From Bradyrhizobium sp. in8p8 (lineage in GTDB: Bacteria > Pseudomonadota > Alphaproteobacteria > Rhizobiales > Xanthobacteraceae): a DNA stretch of 64,000 bases. The notes beneath the pieces were generated by a model, which was given only the letters and a program-made list of their open reading frames with translations, was not told the origin of the DNA and made no database searches. This document shows positions 52,325 to 61,721 of this stretch, one piece after another (within the stretch, counting starts at the first letter, position 1; every line of letters starts with the position of its first letter). Location of the stretch: contig NZ_AUGD01000019.1 of NCBI RefSeq assembly GCF_000426845.1, forward strand, positions 1-64,000. Direction: 5' to 3'. Both the position numbers and the translations under genes were made by a program.

Positions 52325-53170
52325 ATGACGATAGTGCCTGCGAGATCGAGCGAATGGGTGAGACCGGTGGCGCAACAGGAGCCGGCTTCTGCAATCATCG
52401 AGATCGATCGCGTCTCGCAGGTCTTCCAGACCTCGGCGCGCAAAGATCATGTGGCGCTTTCAGACATCTCGCTCACGATCGAGGAGGGAGCCTTCGTCTC
52501 CATCCTTGGCCCGTCCGGCTGCGGCAAGTCGACACTGCTCTACATTGTCGGCGGATTCGTCAGTCCGACCAGCGGTGCGGCGAAGATGAAGGGGCAGGCG
52601 ATCACGGCGCCCGGTCCGGATCGCGGACCGGTGTTCCAGGAATTTGCGCTGTTTCCCTGGAAGACCGTGCTCGGCAACGTGATGTACGGGCCACGTCAGC
52701 AAGGCGTTCGCGCCACCGAGGCCGAAGCGCAGAGCCGGGCCTTGATCGAGATGGTCGGCCTCAAGGGCTACGAGAACTTCTACCCCAAGGAATTGTCCGG
52801 CGGCATGAAGCAACGCGTGGCATTGGCGCGGACGCTTGCTTATCATCCCGAAGTGCTGCTGATGGACGAGCCGTTCGGCGCCCTCGACGCGCACACGAGG
52901 ACACGCCTGCAGAACGATCTTCTGAACATCTGGGAGCGTGACCGCAAGACGGTGCTGTTCGTCACGCATTCCGTCGACGAAGCGGTCTTCCTCTCCGACA
53001 AGGTCGTCATGATGTCGAAATCGCCCGGACGGATCCGGCAAGTCATCGACATCGACCTGCCGCGGCCGCGGCGCCGCAATGAGCTGTTGCTCGACCCGCG
53101 TTACCAGAAGTACGTCGTCGATATCGAGCGGATGTTCGATGAGAGCGACGAAGGCGGCGTGTCCGCATGA
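52325..53170 (+). CDS. NitT/TauT-type ABC transporter ATPase
   Basis: This 281-residue ATPase has Walker A GPSGCGKSTLLYIVGGF, Q-loop PVFQEFALFPWKTVLGN, signature LSGGMKQRVALARTLA, Walker B LLMDEPFGALD and switch FVTHSVDEAVFLSDKV. LFPWKTV is typical of the nitrate/taurine branch. The ATG at 52325 is preferred to a GTG at 52292. It overlaps the permease gene by 4 bp. Confidence 0.9.
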   Translation: MTIVPARSSEWVRPVAQQEPASAIIEIDRVSQVFQTSARKDHVALSDISLTIEEGAFVSILGPSGCGKSTLLYIVGGFVSPTSGAAKMKGQAITAPGPDRGPVFQEFALFPWKTVLGNVMYGPRQQGVRATEAEAQSRALIEMVGLKGYENFYPKELSGGMKQRVALARTLAYHPEVLLMDEPFGALDAHTRTRLQNDLLNIWERDRKTVLFVTHSVDEAVFLSDKVVMMSKSPGRIRQVIDIDLPRPRRRNELLLDPRYQKYVVDIERMFDESDEGGVSA

Positions 53171-53952
53171 TGTCGCCGGCTGCCGTGACCAAATACGCTG
53201 CCCCGGTGCTCGCCTGCATTGGACTGCTGGCGGTGTGGCAAGTCGCGTCACTGGCGCTGAAGAACGACAGCTTTCCGACGGCGATCGAAGCGATCAGTGC
53301 GATTCCCAGCATCCTTGGCGACAAGGAATCCTTGATCAACATCCTGGCCTCGCTCCGGCGCATGGCGATGGGATTTGGCGCGGCCGTGCTCGTGTCGATT
53401 CCGCTTGGTCTTTTGATGGGACGTAGTGCTGCGATCGCGGCCTTTTTCAATCCGCTCCTGATGGTGATCTATCCGGTGCCGAAGGCTGCCTTGATGCCGA
53501 TCATCATGCTGTGGCTGGGTGTCGGCGACATCACGAAGACGCTCGTGATCTTCCTCGGGGTCAGTCTGCCCGTGATCTATCACAGCTTCGAAGGCGCCAA
53601 AGCGATAGAGGAGAAGATGCTCTGGTCAGGCGCCGCGATGGGGCTCTCACCGCTGCAACGCCTGGTGCGCATCGTGCTGCCGGCGGCGCTCCCGGAAATT
53701 CTGACGGGGTGTCGTACGGGATTGGTGCTGGCGCTGATCACGATGATCACCAGCGAGATGATCGCCCGTCAGTCGGGCGCTGGAAACATCCTGTTCAATG
53801 CGCTCGATATGGGCCAATACGACACCGTATTTGCGATGATTATCATCGTGGGAGCGATGGGAATCTGCCTCGATGCAATCTTCGAACGAGTCCGCGCAAG
53901 ATTGGTGCGCTGGTCCGAACCTCAGTTCGACATGCCGCTGAGTTTCTCATGA
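53167..53952 (+). CDS. NitT/TauT-type ABC transporter permease 1
   Basis: This 261-residue membrane protein has about six segments and the EAA loop EKMLWSGAAMGLSPLQRLVR with IVLPAALPEILTG. It overlaps the next permease by ATGA. Two different permease genes indicate a heterodimeric channel, which is unusual for this family, where one permease gene often serves. Confidence 0.88.
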   Translation: MMSPAAVTKYAAPVLACIGLLAVWQVASLALKNDSFPTAIEAISAIPSILGDKESLINILASLRRMAMGFGAAVLVSIPLGLLMGRSAAIAAFFNPLLMVIYPVPKAALMPIIMLWLGVGDITKTLVIFLGVSLPVIYHSFEGAKAIEEKMLWSGAAMGLSPLQRLVRIVLPAALPEILTGCRTGLVLALITMITSEMIARQSGAGNILFNALDMGQYDTVFAMIIIVGAMGICLDAIFERVRARLVRWSEPQFDMPLSFS

Positions 53953-54716
53953 TGTCGCGGTTTCTCTCACCAAATGTCGCTCTTGGGATCGCCCCGATCG
54001 TCATGGTGATCGCGCTGTGGCAGGGCCTGGTGTCTTTCGGCTTCGCGCCAGCAGTTCTGCTGCCGCCGCCAGGCTTCGTCTTTGGCCGGTTATTGCAGCA
54101 GCTTGTGACTTCAACATTCCAGCAGGAGATCGCGGCGACGCTGATCAGGCTGTTTGCCGGTTTCGCGATTGCTGTCGTGGTCGGTGTCAGCGTCGGCATC
54201 GCCGCTGCAGCAAGTCCGGCGATCAACGCCGTGGTCCGGCCGATCGTGCGTGTCTTGGCTCCTCTGCCCAAGGTCGCGCTCTATCCGGCGTTGCTGCTGC
54301 TGCTCGGATTTGGCCACGGATCGAAGATTACTTTGGTGGCTGCCGATGCTCTTTTCCCGATCCTGCTGTCCACCTATTACGGTGCATCGACGGTCGAGCA
54401 GAAGCTGATCTGGTCGGCCATGGCGGCGGGAACGCCGCGCCGCGAAATCCTCTTCAAAGTGGTGCTGCCGGCGGCGATGCCGTCGATCCTGACCGGGTGC
54501 CGGATTGGCCTTGTCATTTCCTGCATCGTGGTGTTTCTGGCCGAAATGATCACGTCGACGGACGGATTGGGACACGCCCTCGTGACGGCGGCCCGAACCT
54601 TCCAGGCGGTGGACATGTTCGTGCCGCTGATCACGATCTCGCTGCTGGGATTGATCCTGAACGGGCTGCTGGGAGTCCTGCGCTCTTACCTGCTCCGGGG
54701 CTTCCCCGAAGCGTAA
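53949..54716 (+). CDS. NitT/TauT-type ABC transporter permease 2
   Basis: This 255-residue permease has the EAA loop EQKLIWSAMAAGTPRREILF with VVLPAAMPSILTGCRIGL. The ATG at 53949 overlaps the upstream stop; a second ATG follows directly. It resembles permease 1 and may have arisen by duplication. Confidence 0.88.
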   Translation: MMSRFLSPNVALGIAPIVMVIALWQGLVSFGFAPAVLLPPPGFVFGRLLQQLVTSTFQQEIAATLIRLFAGFAIAVVVGVSVGIAAAASPAINAVVRPIVRVLAPLPKVALYPALLLLLGFGHGSKITLVAADALFPILLSTYYGASTVEQKLIWSAMAAGTPRREILFKVVLPAAMPSILTGCRIGLVISCIVVFLAEMITSTDGLGHALVTAARTFQAVDMFVPLITISLLGLILNGLLGVLRSYLLRGFPEA

Positions 54717-54748
54717 CAAACAAGAATTCAGAAGACCGGGAGTGGACC

Positions 54749-55795
54749 ATGCTGGCTGACCGCATCGAAGCAAAATGGATCGACGCGTTTTGCGAGATTT
54801 TCGAACGTTGCGCCGTCAAGGCGGGCGATACGGCTGCGATCCTCTCGGAAACCCAGTCGCGCGCCTTGAACGTGCATCTGGCGGAATTGGCCCTGCTGCG
54901 CATGGGGGCCCGGCCGTTTCACGTGGTGATGCCAACACCGCGCAACCGGAATATCGTTCCGGTTCGCTCCACCGGCGCGAGCGAGGCGATTCAGCGGCTC
55001 GGCCCGGTCATCACCGCGCTTCAGCAGGCGGGTTTTGTGGTGGATTGTACCATCGAAGGCCTCATGCACGCGGTGGAGACGCCGGAGATCCTCAAAGCCG
55101 GCGCGCGCATCCTGGTGATCTCGAACGAGCATCCCGAGGCCCTGGAGCGCATGGTGCCGGATTCCGCGCTCGAGAAGCGCGTTCGTGCAGCGGCCAAGAT
55201 GCTGCGTGGAACGAAGCGCATGCGGGTCACCTCGAAGGCAGGCACGGCGCTCGATGTCGACATGGTCGGGGCGTCCACGGTGGGCGTATGGGGCTGGACC
55301 GACAAGCCCGGCACGCTGGCGCATTGGCCGGGCGGCATCGTCGTCAGCTTTCCGAAGAGCGGGACCATCAACGGCACGCTGGTGATGGCGCCCGGCGACA
55401 TCAATCTGACCTTCAAGCGTTACCTGACCTCGCCGGTGAAGATGACGCTGAAGGACGATTATGTCGTCGAACTGGAAGGCGACGGCACGGACGCGGCGAT
55501 GATGCGCGCCTATCTCGCCGCCTGGGGCGATCGTGAGGCCTATGCGGTTTCGCATGTCGGCTTCGGCATGAACCCCGGCGCTCGCTACGAGGCGCTGTCC
55601 ATGTACGACCAGCGCGACACCAACGGCACCGAAATTCGGGCCGTCTCCGGCAACTTCCTGTTCTCGACCGGCGCGAATGAGTTCGCAGCGCGCTATACGG
55701 CAGGGCATTTCGACCTGCCGATGATGGGAACGACGATCGAACTCGACGGCGTTGCCGTGGTCCGGGAGGGGATGCTCCAGGACGTCTTCGGCTAA
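54749..55795 (+). CDS. NicX-like extradiol dioxygenase (2,5-dihydroxypyridine-dioxygenase family)
   Basis: This 348-residue protein resembles NicX of nicotinate degradation along its length: ILVISNEHPEALERMVPD, RVTSKAGTALDVDM, AHWPGGIVVSFP, TLVMAPGDINLTFKRY, AVSHVGFGMNPGARYEAL and AGHFDLPMMG. The probable Fe(II) ligands are H269, H320 and D322, aligned with H265/H318/D320 as I recall for NicX. It would cleave a dihydroxylated N-heterocycle or benzenoid ring. The rest of a nicotinate pathway is absent, so the substrate is open. It ends 4 bp inside the convergent dehydrogenase gene. Confidence 0.8.
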   Translation: MLADRIEAKWIDAFCEIFERCAVKAGDTAAILSETQSRALNVHLAELALLRMGARPFHVVMPTPRNRNIVPVRSTGASEAIQRLGPVITALQQAGFVVDCTIEGLMHAVETPEILKAGARILVISNEHPEALERMVPDSALEKRVRAAAKMLRGTKRMRVTSKAGTALDVDMVGASTVGVWGWTDKPGTLAHWPGGIVVSFPKSGTINGTLVMAPGDINLTFKRYLTSPVKMTLKDDYVVELEGDGTDAAMMRAYLAAWGDREAYAVSHVGFGMNPGARYEALSMYDQRDTNGTEIRAVSGNFLFSTGANEFAARYTAGHFDLPMMGTTIELDGVAVVREGMLQDVFG

Positions 55796-56784
55796 TTGTT
55801 GCCGAGCACCGGGGGGCGCGCCAGCCCGAAGTGGCGGAGCAGATCGACCATGGCCTGGAGCCGTTTCGCGCGGTACGCGTCGACGTCGAGGCCTGAGTAG
55901 TCGAGAAAGCCTGCTCCTGTGCGCAGGCCGATCCGGCCTTCATGCATGTTGCGTGATATGACGTCCGGCGCCCGGTACCGGTCGCTGCCGAGCGCGCCTT
56001 CCAGATACCTGCTCGCGTAGTAGAGGATGTCGCCGCCGCCCCAGTCGATGAATTCGAGCAGGCCGAGCACGGCATAGCGGAAGCCGAAGCCGTAGCGGAT
56101 CGCCTTGTCGATCTCCTCCGCGCTGGCCACGCCCTCTTCGACCATGCGCGCGGCTTCGTTCATCGCCAGCGCCTGGATGCGCGGGACGATGAAGCCGGGT
56201 GTGGCGGCGCAGACCACCGGTACCTTGCCGATGCCTTCGAGCAATGCCTTGACCTCGTCGATGACAGCCGGGTCGGTGGCCTTGCCTGGCGAAATCTCGA
56301 CGAGCGGGATCAGATAGGCCGGGTTGAGCCAATGCACATTGAGGAAGCGGCGGGGATTCACGATCGCGCCGGAGAGATCATCGACGAGGATCGTCGATGT
56401 CGTCGATGCAATGATGGTGTCCGGGCCGACTTGTCGCGACGCTGCCGCCAGCACCTCGCGCTTGAGCTCGACCACCTCGGGAACGCCCTCGAAGACCATG
56501 CCGGCCTCGGACAGAGCTGCAGCGCTTCCGCCGGCCGCGACAACCGAGACGCGCGCGATCAGCAGATCGACATCCGCCTCGGCCAAGAGCCCCAGCTTCG
56601 ACAGACTGGCGAAGGTCTTCCTGACTTCACCAAGCGCGTCCGCTTCGAGCTTGGCGAACTCCTCGGCCGAGCGCGCCTTGATATCGATCATCGTGACCCT
56701 GTGCCCCGCATAAGCGAAGGCGACGGCGATGCCCCGGCCCATGCGGCCAGCGCCGAGACAGGCGATATTGATGCGATTGGTCAT
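55792..56784 (-). CDS. 3-hydroxyacyl-CoA dehydrogenase (3-hydroxybutyryl-CoA type)
   Basis: This 330-residue NAD enzyme has the Rossmann motif NIACLGAGRMGRGIAVAFAY, the catalytic His region FLNVHWLNPAYLIPLVEISP, and the hinge GFIVPRIQALAMNEAARMVE. It oxidises a 3-hydroxyacyl-CoA in the lower part of the aromatic-acid route. It is the last gene of the minus-strand operon, 3 bp after the octopine-dehydrogenase-like gene. Confidence 0.87.
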   Translation of the reverse strand: MTNRINIACLGAGRMGRGIAVAFAYAGHRVTMIDIKARSAEEFAKLEADALGEVRKTFASLSKLGLLAEADVDLLIARVSVVAAGGSAAALSEAGMVFEGVPEVVELKREVLAAASRQVGPDTIIASTTSTILVDDLSGAIVNPRRFLNVHWLNPAYLIPLVEISPGKATDPAVIDEVKALLEGIGKVPVVCAATPGFIVPRIQALAMNEAARMVEEGVASAEEIDKAIRYGFGFRYAVLGLLEFIDWGGGDILYYASRYLEGALGSDRYRAPDVISRNMHEGRIGLRTGAGFLDYSGLDVDAYRAKRLQAMVDLLRHFGLARPPVLGNN

Positions 56785-56787
56785 CGA

Positions 56788-57876
56788 TCAGAATCCATTG
56801 CGGAGCAGCGTCTGTAGTTCAGCCTTGCTGAGATTCCCGAGCCCGAGCGTCTCGAGCGTTCGGCCACCTCGGGCAAAATCTTCGCCGCAGATCGCGCCGC
56901 CGATCGACAGGAACGCGTTGGCCAGCGGCGTTGCAACGCCGGCCAACCCGGCGACGGACACCAGCAGCGATAGCCCAAGCCGCAGGTCTTCCCGCATGTA
57001 GCGGTGCTCGGTCAGCACGATCCGCTCGCGCCAGTCGCCGGAATCGGTCAGCCGGTCGTGCGAGCCGCGGCCGTACATCCAGATCTCGCCTTTCTTCGCG
57101 TAGTGATGCGCGAGCGGGAAATGCGGCGCGCCGTAGCCAAGCGCCTCGCGCACCGCGATGCGCTCGTCATCGAGCGCGTCGGTGACCCGGCGGATCGCCG
57201 CTTGCGTGCCTTCCTTGTGAATGTCCCAGCGCTCGAAATGTTCGATCGGCCCTGCGTTCATCACGATCAGCGGCGGATGGATGATCGGACCTGCGTTCAT
57301 CAGCGCCCCGGACAGCGCGTCTCCGCAGGGCTCAATAACGCCCGGGAATGCACGTCCGATCACGTCGAGGGCATGCGGCGCCTGATCAAGCGGGAACACC
57401 CCGACCGGAAGTCGCTTGGCGCGGATGGTGATCGCCACCTCGAACGGTCCATGCTTGCGCGTCAACCAGGGCAATGTGCCGGTTTCCGCAAAGCTCGCCT
57501 TGGCCCGGTTTCCAGCATCCTGTGCGGCCTTGGCGAAGATCATCGAGCCGAATGTCGCCGGCGGCAGAAACACGACCTGGCCGTCCCGCAGATGCGGGGC
57601 AAGCAGCCGAGCGATATCTGCTTGCGCGAAAGCAGGTGCAGGGCACAGGATCAGCTCCGTGCCATCGACGGCTTCGGCCATGTCGGTCGTGACCAGGGCG
57701 ACCTCCACGTCGTGACGGCCGTTGTGATCCTTGACCAGGATGCGCGTCCCGGCGGCGCGCTGCGCCGCGACCTGATCGGCATCGCGGCGCCAAAGCCGAA
57801 CCTCGTGCCCCGATAGCGCAAAATCGCCCGCGGCCGCGAAAGAGCCGTTTCCCCCACCCAGAACTGCGATCTTCAA
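56788..57876 (-). CDS. NAD/NADP octopine/nopaline dehydrogenase family protein
   Basis: This 362-residue protein has the Rossmann start KIAVLGGGNGSFAAAGDFAL and the octopine-dehydrogenase C-terminal domain (GALMNAGPIIHPPLIVMNAG, EALGYGAPHFPLAHHYA). Family members make or break opines from an amino acid and a keto acid, or act as ketopantoate-like reductases. TTG at 57876 is the start, overlapping the ligase stop (TTGA). Its purpose within a CoA-ester pathway is unclear. Confidence 0.8.
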   Translation of the reverse strand: MKIAVLGGGNGSFAAAGDFALSGHEVRLWRRDADQVAAQRAAGTRILVKDHNGRHDVEVALVTTDMAEAVDGTELILCPAPAFAQADIARLLAPHLRDGQVVFLPPATFGSMIFAKAAQDAGNRAKASFAETGTLPWLTRKHGPFEVAITIRAKRLPVGVFPLDQAPHALDVIGRAFPGVIEPCGDALSGALMNAGPIIHPPLIVMNAGPIEHFERWDIHKEGTQAAIRRVTDALDDERIAVREALGYGAPHFPLAHHYAKKGEIWMYGRGSHDRLTDSGDWRERIVLTEHRYMREDLRLGLSLLVSVAGLAGVATPLANAFLSIGGAICGEDFARGGRTLETLGLGNLSKAELQTLLRNGF

Positions 57877-59408
57877 GATGCTTCTCCTTGCCCGCGGGAT
57901 TGCGCATCAAGCTGTTTCAGCAGGAAATGCTGAACCTTGCCCAGCGCCGTCCGCGGCATGTCGGTGACGAAGACGATGTCGCGCGGAACCTTGTAGCGCG
58001 CGAGCTGCGCCTGAAGATGGGCCCTCAAATCGTCCGCTTCGAGCCGGCAGCCGGATCTCGCAATCACATAGGCGATCGGCACCTCGTCCCAGCGCGGGTC
58101 TGGCCGGCCGATCACCGCGCATTCGCTTACATCAGGGTGTTCGAGCAGGACGCGTTCGACCTCGGCCGGGTAGACATTCTCGCCGCCGGAAATGATCATG
58201 TTCTTCTTGCGGTCGCGAACCCAGAAATAGCCATCGGCATCGCACAGGCCGATGTCGCCGGTGCGATACCAGCCGTCGTGCAATGCGTCGCGCGTCGCGG
58301 CCTCGTTGCCCCAGTATTCGAAGAACACATTGGGCCCGCGCACCGCGATCTCGCCCGGTGTGCCCGCCGGCAGTTCGTTGCCGGCCTGGTCGATCACTTT
58401 CGCCTCACAGCACAAGCCGGCAAGGCCGGTCGATCCGGCGCGCGACAGATCGCCGCCAAGCCGCGTGTAGACGGCGATCGGGCAGGTTTCCGTCGAACCA
58501 TAGACCTGAAGCACGGGGACATTGCGCGCGACGAAGCGCTCGATCAGGTGCGGCGGCACGATCGTCGAGCCGGTGGCGACGGCCTTGAGTGACGAGAGAT
58601 CGGTGGTCGCCCAGGCGGGATGTTCGCTCACGGCCTGGATGACCGCGGGCACCATGACTGTGAGTGTCGGCCGCTCCTGCTCGATGGCGGCGAGTGCTGC
58701 GTCCGGCGTGAAGCGAGCGTGCACCGTGACAGTGGCGCCCAATTGGAGCGCGGGCGTGGTCTGGATGTTGAGGCCGCCGACATGGAAGAACGGCAATACG
58801 GTGAGTACGTGGTCATCGGACGTCATGTTGTGCATGTGCTGGCTCATGACGCCATTCCAGAACAGCGCCTCCTGGCGCAACACCGCACCTTTCGGCCGTC
58901 CGGTCGTTCCCGACGTGTAGACGATCAGCAACGGGCAGGAGAGGTCGGTGTGTGGATTTCGACCGGTGCCGCCGCTCCCAGCCAGCAGATCCTCGAATGT
59001 CATGCCGCCGGGCGGCGCGAAGTCGAGGCCGACGACGGATTTTCCCGGGGCGGTCTGCCCCAGCTCGGCGAGCACTCCGGAAAACGCCTGCTCGAGCACC
59101 AGGACCTTGGCGCCGGCATCGCTCAGAATGAACAGTTGCTCCGCCACCGCAAGCCGCCAGTTCAGTGGCACCAGCATCGCGCCGAGCCGCGCGCAGGCGT
59201 AGAGCAGAACCAGGTAATCCGGCCTGTTCAGGCTCAAGATCGCGATGCGGTCACCGCGGCCGACGCCGAACTCCTGTTTCAAAGCCGTTGCGGTCCGTTC
59301 GATGCGTGCGGCGAATGCGGCATAGCTCAGCCGTTCGCCTTCGAAGGCAATGGCCGTCTTGTCTGGCGCGAACGCCGCGTTGCGGTCGATCAGGCTGCAG
59401 AGGTCCAC
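57873..59408 (-). CDS. acyl-CoA synthetase / AMP-dependent CoA ligase
   Basis: This 511-residue adenylating enzyme has the phosphate-binding LLIVYTSGTTGRPKGAVLRQ, AMP motif VLQVYGSTETCP, hinge region DGWYRTGDIGLCDADGYFWV, RDRKKNMIISGGENVYPAEV and the catalytic Lys in MPRTALGKVQHFLLK. It activates a carboxylic acid, probably aromatic, to its CoA ester. GTG at 59408 is the start, 2 bp after the acyl-CoA dehydrogenase stop. Confidence 0.88.
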   Translation of the reverse strand: MDLCSLIDRNAAFAPDKTAIAFEGERLSYAAFAARIERTATALKQEFGVGRGDRIAILSLNRPDYLVLLYACARLGAMLVPLNWRLAVAEQLFILSDAGAKVLVLEQAFSGVLAELGQTAPGKSVVGLDFAPPGGMTFEDLLAGSGGTGRNPHTDLSCPLLIVYTSGTTGRPKGAVLRQEALFWNGVMSQHMHNMTSDDHVLTVLPFFHVGGLNIQTTPALQLGATVTVHARFTPDAALAAIEQERPTLTVMVPAVIQAVSEHPAWATTDLSSLKAVATGSTIVPPHLIERFVARNVPVLQVYGSTETCPIAVYTRLGGDLSRAGSTGLAGLCCEAKVIDQAGNELPAGTPGEIAVRGPNVFFEYWGNEAATRDALHDGWYRTGDIGLCDADGYFWVRDRKKNMIISGGENVYPAEVERVLLEHPDVSECAVIGRPDPRWDEVPIAYVIARSGCRLEADDLRAHLQAQLARYKVPRDIVFVTDMPRTALGKVQHFLLKQLDAQSRGQGEAS

Positions 59409-59410
59409 GG

Positions 59411-60700
59411 TCAGTCGTCCGTTTCGCCGGCCTCGTACAGCGCCTCGCGCCCGATCCGGTCGAGGCAAAGCTCGGCGGTCCAGGGCAGCATCAGCGAGCC
59501 GCAACGGCTGTCGCGATAGATCCGCTCCAGCGGCAGCGAGCGCAGCATCGCCTGGCCGCCACAGGTGCGGATCGCGAGCGCGGCGAGCTCATTGGCTCCT
59601 TCCATCACCGAATATTGCGCGGCATAGGCCCGCAACACCTGCTCCTTGCTCGGATTGGCGCAGGCTTCGGTGACAGCCTGGAACCAGATCCCCTTGATCT
59701 GCTCCAGCTTGATCTGCATCTGCGCGACGGCGATCTGCTTGGTCGGGTACATCCTGCGCTTGACCGGCGGCATGCCCGGGACCTCGCCGCGCAAGTAGTG
59801 CACCGTGAAGTCGTAGGCGGCCTGCGCGAGGCCCATATAAGTCGGCGACAGCGTCAGGAACATGTGCGGCCAGCGCATCGCAGCCTGGAAATAGACGCCG
59901 CGCGGCATCAGCGCGGAATCCTCCGGCACGAACACGTCCTTGAACAGGAGGGTCCGAGAGACCGTGCCCCGCATGCCGAGTGGATCCCAGTCGCCGACAA
60001 CCGAGACGCCGTCTGATTTGGCCGATATCGCGAGGTATAGCGTGTTGCGGCGCGACGCCTTCTCGCCTTCCTCGATCTCGGTACAGAGCACGCCGTAATA
60101 GTCGGCGTGGCCTGAGAGCGATGCAAAGATCTTCTTGCCGTTGACGATCCAGCCGCCCGCGACCGGCCTTGCTTCGGTGCCGAAAGCGACGCCGCCTGCA
60201 GCGGCAGCGCCACCTTCGGAGAACGGTTGCGAGTAAATCGCACCGTCCGCGACGATGCGCTTGTAATGGACCGCACGCCGCCGCTCGTGCTCGGCACGGG
60301 TCTCCGCATCCATGTCGAGATCGTCGGCGAGTGGCCCCGACCACAGGGTCGAGCAGACATGCATGTTCCAGGTCAGCGCGGTGGCGCCGCAATAGCGGCC
60401 GATCTCGGCCGCCGCCAAGGCATAGGTCTGGTAGTTCGCGCCGAGGCCGCCGTGTTTTTTCGGCACGGCAATGCCGAGCAGGCCGACGCGATGCAGATCG
60501 CGATAGTTTTCGGTCGGGAAGGTCGCCTCGCGATCGTAAGTGGCGGCGCGGCCGGCAAACACGGTCTGGCCGATCTCCCTTGCGCGGGCAATGATGCCGG
60601 CCTGCTCGTCGCTCAGACGGAATGCGATGGGATCGAAGATCGGCGCATCCAGCGCGACCTTGTTGGTCGTGTCGAGGGTCTTACTGACTTGCATGGTCAT
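59411..60700 (-). CDS. acyl-CoA dehydrogenase
   Basis: This 429-residue flavoprotein has the acyl-CoA dehydrogenase order: an N-terminal helical domain (HRVGLLGIAVPKKHGGLGAN), the beta domain with FAD contacts (IYSQPFSEGGAAAAGGVAFG, GWIVNGKKIFASLSGHADYY, DPLGMRGTVSRTLLFKDVFV) and a helical end (AAQYSVMEGANELAALAIRT, IYRDSRCGSLMLPW). It oxidises a CoA ester. It is followed closely by the ligase gene. Confidence 0.88.
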   Translation of the reverse strand: MTMQVSKTLDTTNKVALDAPIFDPIAFRLSDEQAGIIARAREIGQTVFAGRAATYDREATFPTENYRDLHRVGLLGIAVPKKHGGLGANYQTYALAAAEIGRYCGATALTWNMHVCSTLWSGPLADDLDMDAETRAEHERRRAVHYKRIVADGAIYSQPFSEGGAAAAGGVAFGTEARPVAGGWIVNGKKIFASLSGHADYYGVLCTEIEEGEKASRRNTLYLAISAKSDGVSVVGDWDPLGMRGTVSRTLLFKDVFVPEDSALMPRGVYFQAAMRWPHMFLTLSPTYMGLAQAAYDFTVHYLRGEVPGMPPVKRRMYPTKQIAVAQMQIKLEQIKGIWFQAVTEACANPSKEQVLRAYAAQYSVMEGANELAALAIRTCGGQAMLRSLPLERIYRDSRCGSLMLPWTAELCLDRIGREALYEAGETDD

Positions 60701-60712
60701 TGCGCAGTCACC

Positions 60713-61528
60713 TTACGCTTTGCTCGCGAGAGAGTTCAGAAACCCGCCTAGGGCATCGTCGAAGGCATCAGGGCGCTCGAGATTGGCGAGATGGCCCACA
60801 CCGGCGAGCTCGACATACTTAGCCCCGGGGATATAGGTCGCCGTCTTTGCCATCATGGGCGCAGGTGCGTTGTTGTCCTTCGAGCCGGACAGCAGCAGCG
60901 TCGGCACGGAGATGTTCCCAAGCGTGCTGCGTTGATCGAAGCCGATCAGAGCCAGCATCATGGCGCGATAGCTTGCTTCGGGCACGCTTCCCATGCATTC
61001 GCGCGCCAGCTCCATGCCGTCCGGATCGGGATCGTCGCCGACAAGCTCTTTCACCAGTGATGGCGCCAGAGACTTCATTGTCTCGCCGCGATCGAGCGGC
61101 CCTAGCCGTGCAGCGATGAATGATTTCTGCCAGTCGCCATCTGCCTTGCCGAAGGCAGGGCTGGTCTGCGCCAGCACAACCGCACGTGCCAGTTTGGGAG
61201 ATTCCACCAGCCACCTCTGGACGATCATGCCGCCGATGGAATGGCCGACCAGAACAGGCCTGCTGACATCGAGCTGTTCGATGAATCGTTGGAGTGCCTC
61301 CGCCAGGGCAGCGATGCTGACGCTGGCGAGCGGTTCCGATCCGCCGTACCCCGGCATATCCCATGCGATAGCGCGGAAGCGGTCGCTGAATGTGGCAAGC
61401 TGCCGCCGCCAAGCCCGTGCGGCACCGCCGATACCATGCAGGAATATCAAAGGTATCGCAGCCGGATCGCCCGCGGCTTCATAGGCGAAGCGTCCGTCTT
61501 TTGTTATCATTGGCACAGGCTGCGACAC
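60713..61528 (-). CDS. alpha/beta hydrolase
   Basis: This 271-residue hydrolase has the oxyanion HGIGGAARAWRRQLATF, nucleophile elbow LVGHSIGGMIVQRWLV, acid SGSKDNNAPAPM and catalytic His in GVGHLANLERPDAF. It may split a ring-cleavage product, lactone or thioester. GTG at 61528 is taken as the start; ATG at 61510 is possible. It is the first gene of the minus-strand operon. Confidence 0.85.
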   Translation of the reverse strand: MSQPVPMITKDGRFAYEAAGDPAAIPLIFLHGIGGAARAWRRQLATFSDRFRAIAWDMPGYGGSEPLASVSIAALAEALQRFIEQLDVSRPVLVGHSIGGMIVQRWLVESPKLARAVVLAQTSPAFGKADGDWQKSFIAARLGPLDRGETMKSLAPSLVKELVGDDPDPDGMELARECMGSVPEASYRAMMLALIGFDQRSTLGNISVPTLLLSGSKDNNAPAPMMAKTATYIPGAKYVELAGVGHLANLERPDAFDDALGGFLNSLASKA

Positions 61529-61589
61529 GCGACATCCTTTTGCTGGGGCCCTTTGATGCTAACAGGCCTGCTGGCATTGGAAAGCGATA

Positions 61590-61605
61590 ATTTTATACTT
61601 AAAGC
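61590..61605. promoter_or_regulatory. operator-like box 1 (ATTTTA-N4-TAAA)
   Basis: ATTTTATACTTAAAGC in the divergent region between the alpha/beta hydrolase and SDR operons is a degenerate copy of the palindrome at 63411-63428 (12 of 16 central positions agree). It is nearest to the minus-strand operon start. Confidence 0.4.
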
Positions 61606-61666
61606 AATTTTCGGGCCGCTCTCCTGTTCTACATTCGCGGGGTGCGAGCGGCGGTTCGTTGCAAAA

Positions 61667-61682
61667 ATTTGAAGGTTAAAAT
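61667..61682. promoter_or_regulatory. operator-like box 2 (ATTTGA-N4-TAAAAT)
   Basis: ATTTGAAGGTTAAAAT lies 40 bp upstream of the SDR start and shares its right half exactly with the palindrome at 63411-63428. It may bind the same regulator. Confidence 0.4.
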
Positions 61683-61721
61683 ATATCGGCAGAACGATCA
61701 CGAGATCGAGGGAGCCTGCGC

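Noticed and set aside
50552..52450. Open frame of more than 600 codons on the minus strand opposite the dehydratase gene
   Set aside because: The plus strand encodes a complete IlvD/Edd enzyme with its cluster cysteines; the antisense frame is His/Arg/Asp-rich with no fold pattern.
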